NCBI GenBank assembly: GCA_949130485.1 | Contig: OX422205.1 | Span: forward strand, 3,082,415-3,146,414 | DNA length: 64,000 nucleotides | Source: Agelas oroides | Taxonomy: Eukaryota > Porifera > Demospongiae > Agelasida > Agelasidae | Direction: 5' to 3' | Made by a program: the position numbers and the translations under genes | The notes under the pieces: model-generated | The model's input: only the letters and a program-made list of their open reading frames with translations | The model's database searches: none | Told to the model about the DNA's origin: nothing | Shown: one piece after another, positions 1-14,200 of the stretch | Numbering within the stretch: the first letter of the stretch is position 1 | Layout: every line of letters starts with the position of its first letter

Positions 1-1675
1 GTCTTTTTTGGCACTTAAACATACCTGCACGAGTTACTCAGCACACCCACAGTGATGAAAAGTGCTTTCTCGCCCTTTCCTGGCAGTGAAATGGGCTTGC
101 ACGAGCTTCACAACACCTCCACAGTGGTGAAAACTGCTTTCCCCGTCTTTTCTGGTACTTACACAGGCCTGCACGTGCTTCACAGCACCTACACAGTGAT
201 CAATACTGCTTTCTCGATCCTTCCTGGCATTAAAATAAGCTTCCACGAGCTTCAGCAGACCTCCACAGCAGTGAAAACTGCTTTCACCGTCCTTTTTGGC
301 ACTTAAACAAGCCTGCACGTGCTTCACAGCACCTCCACGGCGATGAAAATTGCTTTCTCGATCTTTCCTGGTACCAAACCAGGCTTTCACGAGCTTCACA
401 GGACATCCACAGTGGATAAAATGTCTCTGTCGAACCATCCCAGCACTTAAACAGGCCTACACATATTACTCAGCACTTACACAGTGATGCAAACTGCTTT
501 CTCGATCTTTCCTGATATTTAAACAGGCCAGCACGAGCTTCACAGCACCTCCACAGTCGTGAAAATTCCTTTCTCCTCAGCCTGGTACGAGCTTTACAAG
601 ACCTCCACAGTGGTGAAAACTCCTTTCTCCATCATTCCTGGCACCTAAACAGGCCTGTACGTGCATCACATCACCTCTACACTAGAGAAAATATGCTTTC
701 CTCATCTCCCCTCGCATTTAAACAGGCTTGGAAGAGCTTCACAAGACCTACACAGTGGTGAAAACTGCATTCGCCGTCTTTCCTGGCACTTAAACAGGCC
801 TGCACGAGCTTCACAGGACCTCCACACTAGAGAAAATATGCTTTCCTCATCACCCTACAGGTTTGCACCACCTTCCCACAGGGGTTAAAATGGCTTTGTC
901 AGACTTTCCAGCCACTTAAACATACCTGCACGAGTTACTCAGCAGCCCAACAATGATGAAAACTGCTTTCTCGCCATTTCTTTGCACAGAAATGAGCTTG
1001 CACGAGCCTCACAACACCTCCATAGTGGTGAAAACTGCTTCTTCCGTCCTTGCAGGTACTTAAACTGGCTTGCACAGGCTTCACAGCACTTACACAGTGA
1101 TCAAAACTGCTTTCTCGATCTTTCCTGGCACTAAAATAAGCTTGCACGAGCTTCAGCAGACCTCCACAGCAGTGAAAAGTGCTTTCACCGTCTTTTTTGG
1201 CACTTAAACAGGCCTGCACATGCTTCACAGCACCTCCATGGTGATGAAAATTGCTTTCTCCATCTTTCCTGGCACCAAACCAGGCTTTCATGAGCTTCAC
1301 AGGACTTCCACAGTGGATAAAATCTCTCTGTCGAACAGTCTCAGCACTTAAACAGGCCTACACATATTACTCAGCACTTACACAGTGATGCAAACTGCTT
1401 TCTCGATCTTTCCTGATATTTAAACTGGCCAGCACGAGCTTCACAGCACCTCCACAGTCGTGAAAATTCCTTTCTCCTCAGCCTGGTACGAGCTTTCCAA
1501 GACCTCCACAGTGGTGAAAACTGCTTTCTCCGTCTTTCCTGGTACTTAAACAGGCCTGCACGTGCTTCACAGCACCTACACAGTGATCAAAACTGCTTTC
1601 TCGTTCCTTCCTGGCACTAAGATAAGCTTGCACGAGCTTCAGCAGACCTCCACAACAGTGCAAACTGCTTTCACC
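1..1675. repeat. 1,675-bp higher-order repeat, copy 1
   Basis: The block starting at position 1 recurs almost unchanged 1,675 bp downstream. The offset is constant over at least three landmarks: 34 to 1709, 661 to 2336 and 935 to 2610. It is not a whole number of 72-bp monomers (23.3), so partial monomers were gained or lost inside the unit. The left end is cut by the window edge, so the true unit start is unknown. Confidence 0.88.
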
Positions 1676-3195
1676 GTCTTTTTTGGCACTTAAACATACC
1701 TGCACGAGTTACTCAGCACACCCACAGTGATGAAAAGTGCTTTCTCGCCCTTTCCTGGCAGTGAAATGGGCTTGCACGAGCTTCACAACACCTCCACAGT
1801 GGTGAAAACTGCTTTCCCCGTCTTTTCTGGTACTTACACAGGCCTGCACGTGCTTCACAGCACCTACACAGTGATCAATACTGCTTTCTCGATCCTTCCT
1901 GGCATTAAAATAAGCTTCCACGAGCTTCAGCAGACCTCCACAGCAGTGAAAACTGCTTTCACCGTCCTTTTTGGCACTTAAACAAGCCTGCACGTGCTTC
2001 ACAGCACCTCCACGGCGATGAAAATTGCTTTCTCGATCTTTCCTGGTACCAAACCAGGCTTTCACGAGCTTCACAGGACATCCACAGTGGATAAAATGTC
2101 TCTGTCGAACCATCCCAGCACTTAAACAGGCCTACACATATTACTCAGCACTTACACAGTGATGCAAACTGCTTTCTCGATCTTTCCTGATATTTAAACA
2201 GGCCAGCACGAGCTTCACAGCACCTCCACAGTCGTGAAAATTCCTTTCTCCTCAGCCTGGTACGAGCTTTACAAGACCTCCACAGTGGTGAAAACTCCTT
2301 TCTCCATCATTCCTGGCACCTAAACAGGCCTGTACGTGCATCACATCACCTCTACACTAGAGAAAATATGCTTTCCTCATCTCCCCTCGCATTTAAACAG
2401 GCTTGGAAGAGCTTCACAAGACCTACACAGTGGTGAAAACTGCATTCGCCGTCTTTCCTGGCACTTAAACAGGCCTGCACGAGCTTCACAGGACCTCCAC
2501 ACTAGAGAAAATATGCTTTCCTCATCACCCTACAGGTTTGCACCACCTTCCCACAGGGGTTAAAATGGCTTTGTCAGACTTTCCAGCCACTTAAACATAC
2601 CTGCACGAGTTACTCAGCAGCCCAACAATGATGAAAACTGCTTTCTCGCCATTTCTTTGCACAGAAATGAGCTTGCACGAGCCTCACAACACCTCCATAG
2701 TGGTGAAAACTGCTTCTTCCGTCCTTGCAGGTACTTAAACTGGCTTGCACAGGCTTCACAGCACTTACACAGTGATCAAAACTGCTTTCTCGATCTTTCC
2801 TGGCACTAAAATAAGCTTGCACGAGCTTCAGCAGACCTCCACAGCAGTGAAAAGTGCTTTCACCGTCTTTTTTGGCACTTAAACAGGCCTGCACATGCTT
2901 CACAGCACCTCCATGGTGATGAAAATTGCTTTCTCCATCTTTCCTGGCACCAAACCAGGCTTTCATGAGCTTCACAGGACTTCCACAGTGGATAAAATCT
3001 CTCTGTCGAACAGTCTCAGCACTTAAACAGGCCTACACATATTACTCAGCACTTACACAGTGATGCAAACTGCTTTCTCGATCTTTCCTGATATTTAAAC
3101 TGGCCAGCACGAGCTTCACAGCACCTCCACAGTCGTGAAAATTCCTTTCTCCTCAGCCTGGTACGAGCTTTCCAAGACCTCCACAGTGGTGAAAA
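1676..3195. repeat. 1,675-bp higher-order repeat, copy 2 (truncated)
   Basis: This is a near-identical copy of positions 1-1520. The two copies part after the word GACCTCCACAGTGGTGAAAACT, at about 1520 and 3195, where copy 1 continues into a different monomer type. The near identity indicates recent duplication or gene conversion. Confidence 0.85.
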
Positions 3196-4060
3196 CTCCT
3201 TTCTCCATCATTCCTGGCACCTAAACAGGCCTGTACGTGCATCACATCACCTCTACACTGGAGAAAATATGCTTTCCTCATCTCCCCTTGCATTTAAACA
3301 GGCTTGGAAGAGCTTCACAAGACCTACACAGTGGTGAAAACTGCATTCGCCGTCTTTCCTGGCACTTAAACAGGCCTGCACGAGCTTCACAGGACCTCCA
3401 CACTAGAGAAAATATGCTTTCCTCATCTCCCTACAGGTTTGCACCACCTTCCCACAGGGGTTAAAATGGCTTTGTCAGACTTTCCAGCCAATTAAACATA
3501 CCTGCACGAGTTACTCAGCAGCCCAACAATGATGAAAACTGCTTTCTCGCCATTTCTTGGCACAGAAATGAGCTTGCACGAGCCTCACAACACCTCCATA
3601 GTGGTGAAAACTGCTTCTTCCGTCCTTGCAGGTACTTAAACTGGCCTGCACAGGCTTCACAGCACTTACACAGTGATCAAAACTGCTTTCTCGATCTTTC
3701 CTGGCACTAAAATAAGCTTGCACGAGCTTCAGCAGACCTCCACAGCAGTGAAAACTGCTTTCACCGTCTTTTTTGGCACTTAAACAGGCCTGCACATGCT
3801 TCACAGCACCTCCACGGTGATGAAAATTGCTTTCTCCATCTTTCCTGGCACCAAACCAGGCTTTCATGAGCTTCACAGGACTTCCACAGTCGATAAATTC
3901 TCTCTGTTGAACAGTCTCAGCACTTAAACAGGCCTACACATATTACTCAGCACCTACACAGTGATGAACACTGCTTTCTCGATCTTTCCTGATATTTAAA
4001 CAGGCCTGAACGAGCTTCACAGCACCTCCACAGTCGCGAAAATTCCTTTTTCCTCAGCCT
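3188..4060. repeat. Third partial copy at 901-bp offset
   Basis: Positions 2287-3159 recur here with a 901-bp shift (2336 to 3237, 2610 to 3511). Scattered substitutions separate the copies, for example TGGAGAAAATATG at about 3256 against TAGAGAAAATATG at 2355, so this copy is slightly older than the 1,675-bp pair. Similarity fades in the CTCAGCCTGG segment near 4060. Confidence 0.75.
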
Positions 4061-6830
4061 GGCACGACCTCCACAGTGGTGAAAACTACTTTCTCCATAC
4101 TTCCTGGCACCTAAACAGGCCTGTACGTGCATCACATCACCTCTACACTAGAGAAAATTAGCTTTCCTCATCTCCCCTCGCATTTAAACAGGCTTGGAAG
4201 AGCTTCACAAGACCTACACAGTGGTGAAAACTGCATTCTCCGTCTTTCCTGGCACTTAAACAGGCCTGCAGGAGCTTCACAGGACCTCCACACTAGAGAA
4301 AATATGCTTTCCTCATCTCCCTACAGGTTTGCACCACCTTCACATGATGACCTCCACAGGGGTTAAAATGGCTTTGTCAGACTTTCCAGCCACTTAGACA
4401 TACCTGCACGAGTTACTCAGCAGCCCCACAGTGATGAAAACTGCTTTCTCGCCATTTCTTGGCACAGAAATGGGCTTGCACGAGCCTCACAACACCCCCA
4501 TAGTGGTGAAAACTGCTTTCTCCGTCCTTGCAGGTACTTAAACAGGCCTGCACGGGCTTCACAGCATCTACACAGTGATCAAAACTGCTTTCTCAATCTT
4601 TCCTGGCACTAAAATAAGCTTGCACGAGATTCAGCAGACCTCCACAGCAGTGAAAACTGCTTTCACCGTCTTTATGGCACTTAAACAGGCCTGCACATGC
4701 TTCACAGCACCTCCACGGTGATGAAAATTGCTTTCTCGATCTCTACTGTGGTACCAAACCAGGCTTTCACGAGCTTCACAGGACTTCCACAGTGGATAAA
4801 ATGTCTCTGTCGAACAGTCCCAGCACCTCAAACAGGCCTACACGTATTACTCAGCACCTACACTGTGATGAAAACTGCTTTCTCGATCTTTCCTGATATT
4901 TAAACAGGCCTTCACGACCTTTACAGCACCTCCACAGTTGTGAAAATTCCCTTCTCGATCTTCCCTGGCATTTAAACCGGCTTGCACGAGCTTCACAGGA
5001 CCTCCACAGTGATTAAAATGGCTTTGTCGAACTATCCCGGCACTTAAACAGGGCTGGACGTATTACTCAGCACAAACACAGTGATGAAAACTGCTTTCTT
5101 GATCCTACCTGATATTTAAACAGGCCTGCACAAACTTACAGCTCCTCCACAGTCGTGAAAATTTCTTTCTCCACCTTTCCTGGCCCAAAAACAGCCTTGC
5201 ACGAGCTTCTCAAGACATCCACAGTGGTGAAAACTCCTTTCTCCATCATTCCTGGCACCTAAACAGGCCTGTACGTGCATGGCATCACGTCCACACTAGA
5301 GAAAATATGGTTTCCTCATCTCCCCTCGCATTTAAACAGGTTTGCATGAGCTTCACAAGACCTACACAGTGGTGAAATCTGCTTTCTCCGTCATTCCTGG
5401 CACTTAAACAGGCCTGTACGTGCATCACATCACCTCCACACTAGAGAAAATATGCTTTCCTCATCTCCCTACAGGTTTGCACCACCTTCACATGACCTCC
5501 ACAGGGGTTAAAATGGCTTTGTCAGACTTTCCAGCCACTTAAACATACCTGCACGAGTTACTCAGCAGCCCCACAGTGATGAAAACTGATTTGTCGCCAT
5601 TTCTTGGCACAGAAATGGGCTTGCACGAGCCTCACAACACCTCCATAGTGGTGAAAACTGCTTTCTCCGTCCTTGCAGGTACTTAAACAGGCCTGAACGG
5701 GCTTCACAGCAACTACACAGTGATCAAAACTGCTTTCTCGATCTTTCCTGGCACTAAAATAAGCTTGCACGATCTTCAGCAGACCTCCACAGCAGTGAAA
5801 ACTGCTTTCACCGTCTCTATTGGCACTTAAACAGGCCTGCACATGCTTCACAGCACCTCCACGGTGATGAAAAATGCTTTCTCGATCCTTCATGGTACCA
5901 AACCAGGCTTTCACAAGCTTCACAGGACTTCCACAGTGGATAAAATGTCTCTGTCGAACCGTCCCAGCACTTCAACAGGCCTACACGTATTACTCAGCAC
6001 CTACACAGTGATGAAAACTGCTTTCTCGATCTTTCCTGCTATTTAAACAGGCCTGCTCGAGCTTCACAGCACCTCCACAGTCATGAAAATTCCTTTCTCG
6101 ATCTTCCCTGGCATTTAAACAGACTTGCACGAGCTTCACAGGACTTCCACAGTGGTTAAAATGGCTTTATCGAACCGTCCCGGCACTTAAACAGGGCTGC
6201 ACGTATTACCCAGCACATACACAGTGATGAAAACTGCTTTCTCGATCCTTCCTGATATTTAAACAGGCCTTCATGAACTTTACAGCAGCTCCACAGTCGT
6301 AAAAATTCCTGTCTCCATCTTTCCTGGCCCAAAAACAGCCCTGCACGAGCTTCACAAGACCTCCACAGTGGTGAAAACTCCTTTCTCCATCCTTCCTGGC
6401 ACCTAAACAGGCCTGTACGTGCATCACATCACCTCCTCACTAGAGAAAATATGCTTTCCTCATCTCCGCTCGCATTTAAACAGGCTTGCATGAGCTTAAC
6501 AAGACCTACACAGTGGTGAAAACTGCTTTCTCCGTCTTTCCTGCCACTTAAACAGGCCTGCACGAGCTTCACAGGACCTCCACACTAGAGAAAATTGCTT
6601 TCCTCATCTCCCCTGGCATTTAGACAAGTTAGTACCACTTTCACATGCCCTCCACAGTGGTTAAAATGGCTTTGTCTGACCTTCCAGCCACTTAAACATA
6701 CCTGCATGAGTTACTCAGCACCCCAACAGTGATGAAAACTGCTTTCTCGCTCTTTCCTGGCAATGAAATGGGTTTGTACGAGCTTCACAACACCTCCATA
6801 GTGTTGAAAACTGCTTTCTCCGTCCTTGCA

Positions 6831-7191
6831 GGGGTTCTTTTGAAGCTCCTGCAGACCTGTTGATGTGTGGGAAGGTTCGAGAAAGCCATTTTAACCACCG
6901 TGGAGGTCATGTGAAGCTAGTGCAAGCCTGTTTAAATGCCAGGGGAGATGAGGAAAGCATACTTTCTCTAATGTTGAGTTCTTGTGAAGCAAGTGCAGGC
7001 CTGTTAAAGTGCCAGCAAAGGTGGAGATAACAGTTATCACCACTGTGGAGGTGTTGTGAGGCTCGTGCAAGCCTGGCTTGGTACCAAGAAAGATTGAGAA
7101 AGCAATTTTCATTGCAGTGAGGGTGCTGAGTGATTCGTGCAGGTATGTTTAAGTTCCTAAAATGTTGGATAAAGCCATTTTAATCACTGTG
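6831..7191 (-). repeat. Inverted five-monomer cassette, copy 1
   Basis: The sequence changes strand directly after CGTCCTTGCAG and returns to forward orientation at GGTACTTAAA. Read on the minus strand the segment holds five ordinary monomers: a GTGATTAAAATGGCTTTATCC type, a GCAATGAAAATTGCTTTC type, a GTGGTGATAACTGTTATC type, a TTAGAGAAAGTATGCTTTCC type and a GTGGTTAAAATGGCTTTCTCG type. The forward monomer would read CCTTGCAGGTACTTAAAC if the cassette were removed. Confidence 0.88.
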
Positions 7192-10100
7192 GGTACTTAA
7201 AAGGTCCTGCACGTGCTTCACAGCGCCTACACAGTGATCAAAACTGCTTTTTCGATCTTTCCTGGCACTAAAATAAGCTTGCACGAGCTTCAGCAGACCT
7301 CCACAGCAGTGAAAAGTGCTTTCACCGTCTTTTTTGGCACTTAAACAAGCCTGCACGTGCTACATAGCACCTCCACGGTGATGAAAATTGCTTTTTCGAT
7401 CTTTCCTGGTATCAAACCAGGCTTTCACGAGCTTCACAAGACCTCCACAGTGGTGAAAACTCCTTTCTCCATCCTTCCTGGCACCTAAACAGGCCTGTAC
7501 GATCTTCACAGGACTTCCACACTAGAGAAAATATCCTTTCCTCATCTCCCCTCGCATTTAAACAGGCTTGCACGAGCTTCACAAGACCTACACAGTGGTG
7601 AAAACTGCTTTCTCCGTCTTTCCTGCCACTTAAACAGGCTTGCACGAGCTTCCCAGGACCTCCACACTAGAGAAAATTGCTTTCCTCATCTCCCCTGGCA
7701 TTTAAACAGGTTTGTACCACCTTCACAGCACCTCCACAGTCGTGAAAATTCCTTTCTCGATCTTCCCTGGCATTTAAACAGACTTGCACGAGCTTCACAG
7801 GACTTCCACAGTGGTTAAAATGGCTTTATCGAACCGTCCCAGCACTTAAACAGGGCTGCACGTATTACCCAGCACTTACACAGTGATGAAAACTGCTTTC
7901 TCGATCCTTCCTGATATTTAAACAGGCCTGCATGAACTTTACAGCAGCTCCACAGTCGTAAAAATTCCTGTCTCCATCTTTCCTGGCCCCAAAACAGCCT
8001 TGCACGAGCTTCACAGCACCCCCACAGTCGTGAAAATTCCTTTCTTGATCTTCCCTGGCATTTAAACAGACTTGCACGAGCTTCACAGGACTTCCAGAGT
8101 GGTTAAAATGGCTTTGTCGAACCGTCCCGGCACTTAAACAGGGCTGCACGTATTACCCAGCACATACACAGTGATGCAAACTGCTTTCTCGATCCTTCCT
8201 GATATTTAAACAGGCCTGCATGAACTTTACAGCAGCTCCACAGTCGTGAAAATTCCTGTCTCCATCTTTCCTGGCCCAAAAACAGCCTTGCACGAGCTTC
8301 ACAAGACCTCCACAGTGGTGAACACTCCGTTCTCCATCCTTCCTGGCACCTAAACAGGCCTGTACGAGATTCACAGGGCCTCCACACTAGAGCAAATATG
8401 CTTTCTTCATCTCCCCTGGCATTTAAACAGGTTTGCACCACCTTCACATGCCCTCCACAGTAGTTAAAATGGCTTTGTCCGACCTTCCAGCCACTTAAAC
8501 ATACCTGCACGAGTTACTCACCACCCCCACAATGATGAAAAGCGCTTTCTCGCTCTTTCCTGGCACTGAAATGGGCTTGCACGAGCTTCACAACACCTCC
8601 ACAGTGGTGAAAACTGCTTTCTCCGTCTTTCCTGGTACTTAAACAGGCCTGCACGTGCTTCACAGCACCTACACAGTGATCAAAACTGCTTTCTCGTTCC
8701 TTCCTGGCACTAAAATAAGCTTGCACGAGCTTCAGCAGACCTCCACAACAGTGCAAACTGCTTTCACCGTCTTTTTTGGCACTTAAACATACCTGCACGA
8801 GTTACTCAGCACCCCCACAGTGATGAAAAGTGCTTTCTCGCTCGTTCCTGGCAGTGAAATGGGCTTGCACGAGCTTCACAAGACCTCCACAGTGGTGAAA
8901 ACTGCTTTCCCCGTCTTTTCTGGTACTTAAACAGGCCTGCATGTGCTTCACAGCACCTACACAGTGATCAATACTGCTTTCTCGATCCTTCCTGGCATTA
9001 AAATAAGCTTCCACGAGCTTCAGCAGACCTCCACAGCAGTGAAAACTGCTTTCACCGTCCTTTTTGGCACTTAAACAAGCCTGCACATGCTTCACAGCAC
9101 CTCCACGGCGATGAAAATTGCTTTCTCAATCTTTCCTGGTACCAAACCAGGCTTTCACGAGCTTCACAGGACATCCACAGTGGATAAAATGTCTCTGTCG
9201 AACCGTCCCAGCACATAAACAGGCCTACACATATTACTCAGCACTTACACAGTGATGCAAACTGCTTTCTCGATCTTTCCTGATATTTAAACAGGCCAGC
9301 ACGAGCTTCACAGCACCTCCACAGTCATGAAAATTCCTTTCTCCTCAGCCTGGTACGAGCTTTACAAGACCTCCACAGTGGTGAAAACTCCTTTCTCCAT
9401 CATTCCTGGAACCTAAACAGGCCTGTACGTGCATCACATCACCTCTACACTAGAGAAAATATGCTTTCCTCATCTCCCCTCGCATTTAAACAGGCTTGGA
9501 AGAGCTTCACAAGACCTACACAGTGGTGAAAACTGCATTCACCGTCTTTCCTGGCACTTAAACAGGCCTGCACGAGCTTCACAGGACCTCCACACTAGAG
9601 AAAATATGCTTTCCTCATCTCCCTACCGGTTTGCACCACCTTCCCACAGGGGTTAAAATGGCTTTGTCAGACTTTCCAGCCAATTAAACATACCTGCACG
9701 AGTTACTCAGCAGCCCAACAATGATGAAAACTGCTTTCTCGCCATTTCTTGGCACAGAAATGAGCTTGCACGAGCCTCACAACACCTCCATAGTGGTGAA
9801 AACTGCTTCTTCCGTCCTTGCAGGTACTTAAACTGGCCTGCACAGGCTTCACAGCACTTACACAGTGATCAAAACTGCTTTCTCGATCTTTCCTGGCACT
9901 AAAATAAGCTTGCACGAGCTTCAGCAGACCTCCACAGCAGTGAAAACTGCTTTCACCGTCTTTTTTGGCACTTAAACAGGCCTGCACATGCTTCACAGCA
10001 CCTCCACGGTGATGAAAATTGCTTTCTCCATCTTTCCTGGCACCAAACCAGGCTTTCATGAGCTTCACAGGACTTCCACAGTGGATAAAATCTCTCTGTC

Positions 10101-12397
10101 GAACAGTCTCAGCACTTAATCAGGCCTACACATATTACTCAGCACCTACACAGTGATGAACACTGCTTTCTCGATCTTTCCTGATATTTAAACAGGCCTA
10201 AACGAGCTTCACAGCACCTCCACAGTCGCAAAAATTCCTTTTTCCTCAGCCTGGCACGACCTCCACAGTGGTGAAAACTACTTTCTCCATACTTCCTGGC
10301 ACCTAAACAGGCCTGTACGTGCATCACATCACCTCTACACTAGAGAAAATTAGCTTTCCTCATCTCCCCTCGCATTTAAACAGGCTTGGAAGAGCTTCAC
10401 AAGACCTACACAGTGGTGAAAACTGCATTCTCCGTCTTTCCTGGCACTTAAACAGGCCTGCAGGAGCTTCACAGGACCTCCACACTAGAGAAAATATGCT
10501 TTCCTCATCTCCCTACAGGTTTGCACCACCTTCACATGATGACCTCCACAGGGGTTAAAATGGCTTTGTCAGACTTTCCAGCCACTTAAACATACCTGCA
10601 CGAGTTACTCAGCAGCCCCACAGTGATGAAAACTGCTTTCTCGCCATTTCTTGGCACAGAAATGGGCTTGCACGAGCCTCACAACACCCCCATAGTGGTG
10701 AAAACTGCTTTCTCCGTCCTTGCAGGTACTTAAACAGGCCTGCACGGGCTTCACAGCATCTACACAGTGATCAAAACTGCTTTCTCAATCTTTCCTGGCA
10801 CTAAAATAAGCTTGCACGAGATTCAGCAGACCTCCACAGCAGTGAAAACTGCTTTCACCGTCTTTATGGCACTTAAACAGGCCTGCACATGCTTCACAGC
10901 ACCTCCACGGTGATGAAAATTGCTTTCTCGATCTCTACTGTGGTACCAAACCAGGCTTTCACGAGCTTCACAGGACTTCCACAGTGGATAAAATGTCTCT
11001 GTCGAACATTCCCAGCACCTCAAACAGGCCTACACGTATTACTCAGCACCTACACAGTGATGAAAACTGCTTTCTCGATCTTTCCTGATATTTAAACAGG
11101 CCTTCACGACCTTTACAGCACCTCCACAGTTGTGAAAATTCCCTTCTCGATCTTCCCTGGCATTTAAACCGGCTTGCACGAGCTTCACAGGACCTCCACA
11201 GTGATTAAAATGGCTTTGTCGAACCATCCCGGCACTTAAACAGGGCTGCACGTATTACTCAGCACAAACACAGTGATGAAAACTGCTTTCTTGATCCTAC
11301 CTGATATTTAAACAGGCCTGCACAAACTTACAGCTCCTCCACAGTCGTGAAAATTTCTTTCTCCACCTTTCCTGGCCCAAAAACAGCCTTACACGAGCTT
11401 CTCAAGACATCCACAGTGGTGAAAACTCCTTTCTCCATCATTCCTGGCACCTAAACAGGCCTGTACGTGCATGGCATCACCTCCACACTAGAGAAAATAT
11501 GGTTTCCTCATCTCCCCTCGCATTTAAACAGGTTTGCATGAGCTTCACAAGACCTACACAGTGGTGAAATCTGCTTTCTCCGTCTTTCCTGGCACTTAAA
11601 CAGGCCTGTACATGCATCACATCACCTCCACACTAGAGAAAATATGCTTTCCTCATCTCCCTACAGGTTTGCACCACCTTCACATGACCTCCACAGGGGT
11701 TAAAATGGCTTTGTCAGACTTTCCAGCCACTTAAACATACCTGCACGAGTTACTCAGCAGCCCCACAGTGATGAAAACTGATTTGTCGCCATTTCTTGGC
11801 ACAGAAATGGGCTTGCACGAGCCTTACAACACCTCCATAGTGGTGAAAACTGCTTTCTCCGTCCTTCCAGGTACTTAAACAGGCCTGAACGGGCTTCACA
11901 GCACCTACACAGTGATCAAAACTGCTTTCTCGATCTTTCCTGGCACTAAAATAAGCTTGCAAGATCTTCAGCAGACCTCCACAGCAGTGAAAACTGCTTT
12001 CACCGTCTCTATTGGCACTTAAACAGGCCTGCACATGCTTCACAGCACCTCCACGGTGATGAAAAATGCTTTCTCGATCCTTCATGGTACCAAACCAGGC
12101 TTTCACGAGCTCCACAGGACTTCCACAGTGGATAAAATGTCTCTGTCGAACCGTCCCAGCACTTAAACAGGCCTACACGTATTACTCAGCACCTACACAG
12201 TGATGAAAACTGATTTCTCGATCTTTCCTGCTATTTAAACAGGCCTGCTCGAGCTTCACAGCACCTCCACAGTCATGAAAATTCCTTTCTCGATCTTCCC
12301 TGGCATTTAAACAGACTTGCACGAGCTTCACAGGACTTCCACAGTGGTTAAAATGGCTTTATCGAACCGTCCCGGCACTTAAACAGGGCTGCACGTA

Positions 12398-14200
12398 TTA
12401 CCCAGCACATACACAATGATGAAAACTGCTTTCTCGATCCTTCCTGATATTTAAACAGGCCTTCATGAACTTTACAGCAGCTCCACAGTCGTGAAAATTC
12501 CTGTCTCCATCTTTCCTGGCCCAAAAACAGCCCTGCACGAGCTTCACAAGACCTCCACAGTGGTGAAAACTCCTTTCTCCATCCTTCCTGGCACCTAAAC
12601 AGGCCTGTACGTGCATCACATCACCTCCACACTAGAGAAAATATGCTTTCCTCATCTCCGCTCGCATTTAAACAGGCTTGCATGAGCTTCACAAGACCTA
12701 CACAGTGGTGAAAACTGCTTTCTCCGTCTTTCCTGCCACTTAAACAGGCCTGCACGATCTTCACAGGACCTCCACACTAGAGAAAATTGCTTTCCTCATC
12801 TCCCCTGGCATTTAGACAAATTAGTACCACCTTCACATGCCCTCCACAGTGGTTAAAATGGCTTTGTCCGACCTTCCAGCCACTTAAACATACCTGCATG
12901 AGTTACTCAGCACCCCCACAGTGATGAAAACTGCTTTCTCGCTCTTTCCTGGCAATGAAATGGGCTTGCACGAGCTTCACAACACCTCCATAGTGTTGAA
13001 AACTGCTTTCTCCGTCCTTGCAGGTGTCCTTTTGAAGCTCCTGCAGACCTGTTGATGTGTGGGAAGGTGCGAGAAAGCCATTTTAACCACCGTGGAGGTC
13101 ATGTGAAGCTGGTGCAAGCCTGTTTAAATGCCAGGGGAGATGAGGAAAGCATACTTTCTCTAATGTTGAGTTCCTGTGAAGCAAGTGCAGGCCTGTTAAA
13201 GTGCCAGCAAAGGTGGAGATAACAGTTATCACCATTGTGGAGGTGTTGTGAGGCTCGTGCAAGCCTGGCTTGGTACCAAGAAAGATTGAGAAAGCAATTT
13301 TCATTGCAGTGAGGGTGCTGAGTGATTCGTGCAGGTATGTTTAAGTTCCTAAAATGTTGGACAAAGCCATTTTAAACACTGTGGGTACTTAAAAGGTCCT
13401 GCACGTGCTTCACAGCGCCTACACAGTGATCAAAACTGCTTTTTCGATCTTTCTTGGCACTAAAATAAGCTTGCACGAGCTTCAGCAGACCTCCACAGCA
13501 GTGAAAAGTGCTTTCACCGTCTTTTTTGGCACTTAAACAAGCCCGCACGTGCTACATAGCACCTCCACGGTGATGAAAATTGCTTTTTCGATCTTTCCTG
13601 GTACCAAACCAGGCTTTCATGAGCTTCACAAGACCTCCACAGCGGTGAAAACTCCTTTCTCCATCCTTCCTGGCACTTAAACAGGCCTGTACGATCTTCA
13701 CAGGTCTTCCACACTAGAGAAAATATCCTTTCCTCATCTCCCCTGGCATTTAAACAGGTTTGTACCACCTTCACAGCACCTCCACAGTCGTGAAAATTCC
13801 TTTCTCGATCTTCCCTGGCATTTAAACAGACTTGCACGAGCTTCACAGGACTTCCACAGTGGTTAAAATGGCTTTGTCGAACCGTCCCAGCACTTAAACA
13901 GGGCTGCACGTATTACCCAGCACATACACAGTGATGAAAACTGCTTTCTCGATCCTTCCTGATATTTAAACAGGCCTGCATGAACTTTACAGCAGCTCCA
14001 CAGTCGTGAAAATTCCTGTCTCCATCTTTCCTGGCCCCAAAACAGCCTTGCACGAGCTTCACAGCACCCCCACAGTCGTGAAAATTCCTTTCTCGATCTT
14101 CCCTGGCATTTAAACAGACCTGCACGAGCTTCACAGGACTTCCAGAGTGGTTAAAATGGCTTTGTCGAATCGTCCCGGCACTTAAACAGGGCTGCACGTA
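12398..14200. repeat. 1,803-bp tandem repeat, copy 1
   Basis: The 1,803-bp offset (25 monomers plus 3 bp) holds for 12398 to 14201 and for 13083 to 14886, so it includes one inverted cassette per unit. It overlaps the right end of the older 7-kb block and is therefore a later event. Confidence 0.8.
13024..13383 (-). repeat. Inverted five-monomer cassette, copy 2
   Basis: The boundaries match copy 1 (after CCTTGCAG, before GGTACTTAAAAGG). It lies 6,192 bp from copy 1, so it came with the large block duplication and not from a separate inversion. Confidence 0.87.

Larger units (their letters stand above)
1498..8370. repeat. About 7-kb tandem block, left copy
   Basis: This long block is matched by the block at about 8591-14420. 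The offset is 7,093 bp at the left (1709 to 8802), 6,192 bp in the middle (3511 to 9703, 5558 to 11750, 6891 to 13083) and 6,048 bp at the right (7865 to 13913). The two steps, 901 bp and 144 bp, are one partial HOR and exactly two monomers that are absent from the right copy. The 6,192-bp offset is itself 86 x 72. Confidence 0.82.

Noticed and set aside
1..2113. Cys/His pattern (HHCGG, HCCGG) as a C2H2 zinc-finger array
   Set aside because: The 24-residue period does not match the 28-residue finger cycle, and the Cys and His spacing lacks the C-x2-C and H-x3-H pairs.
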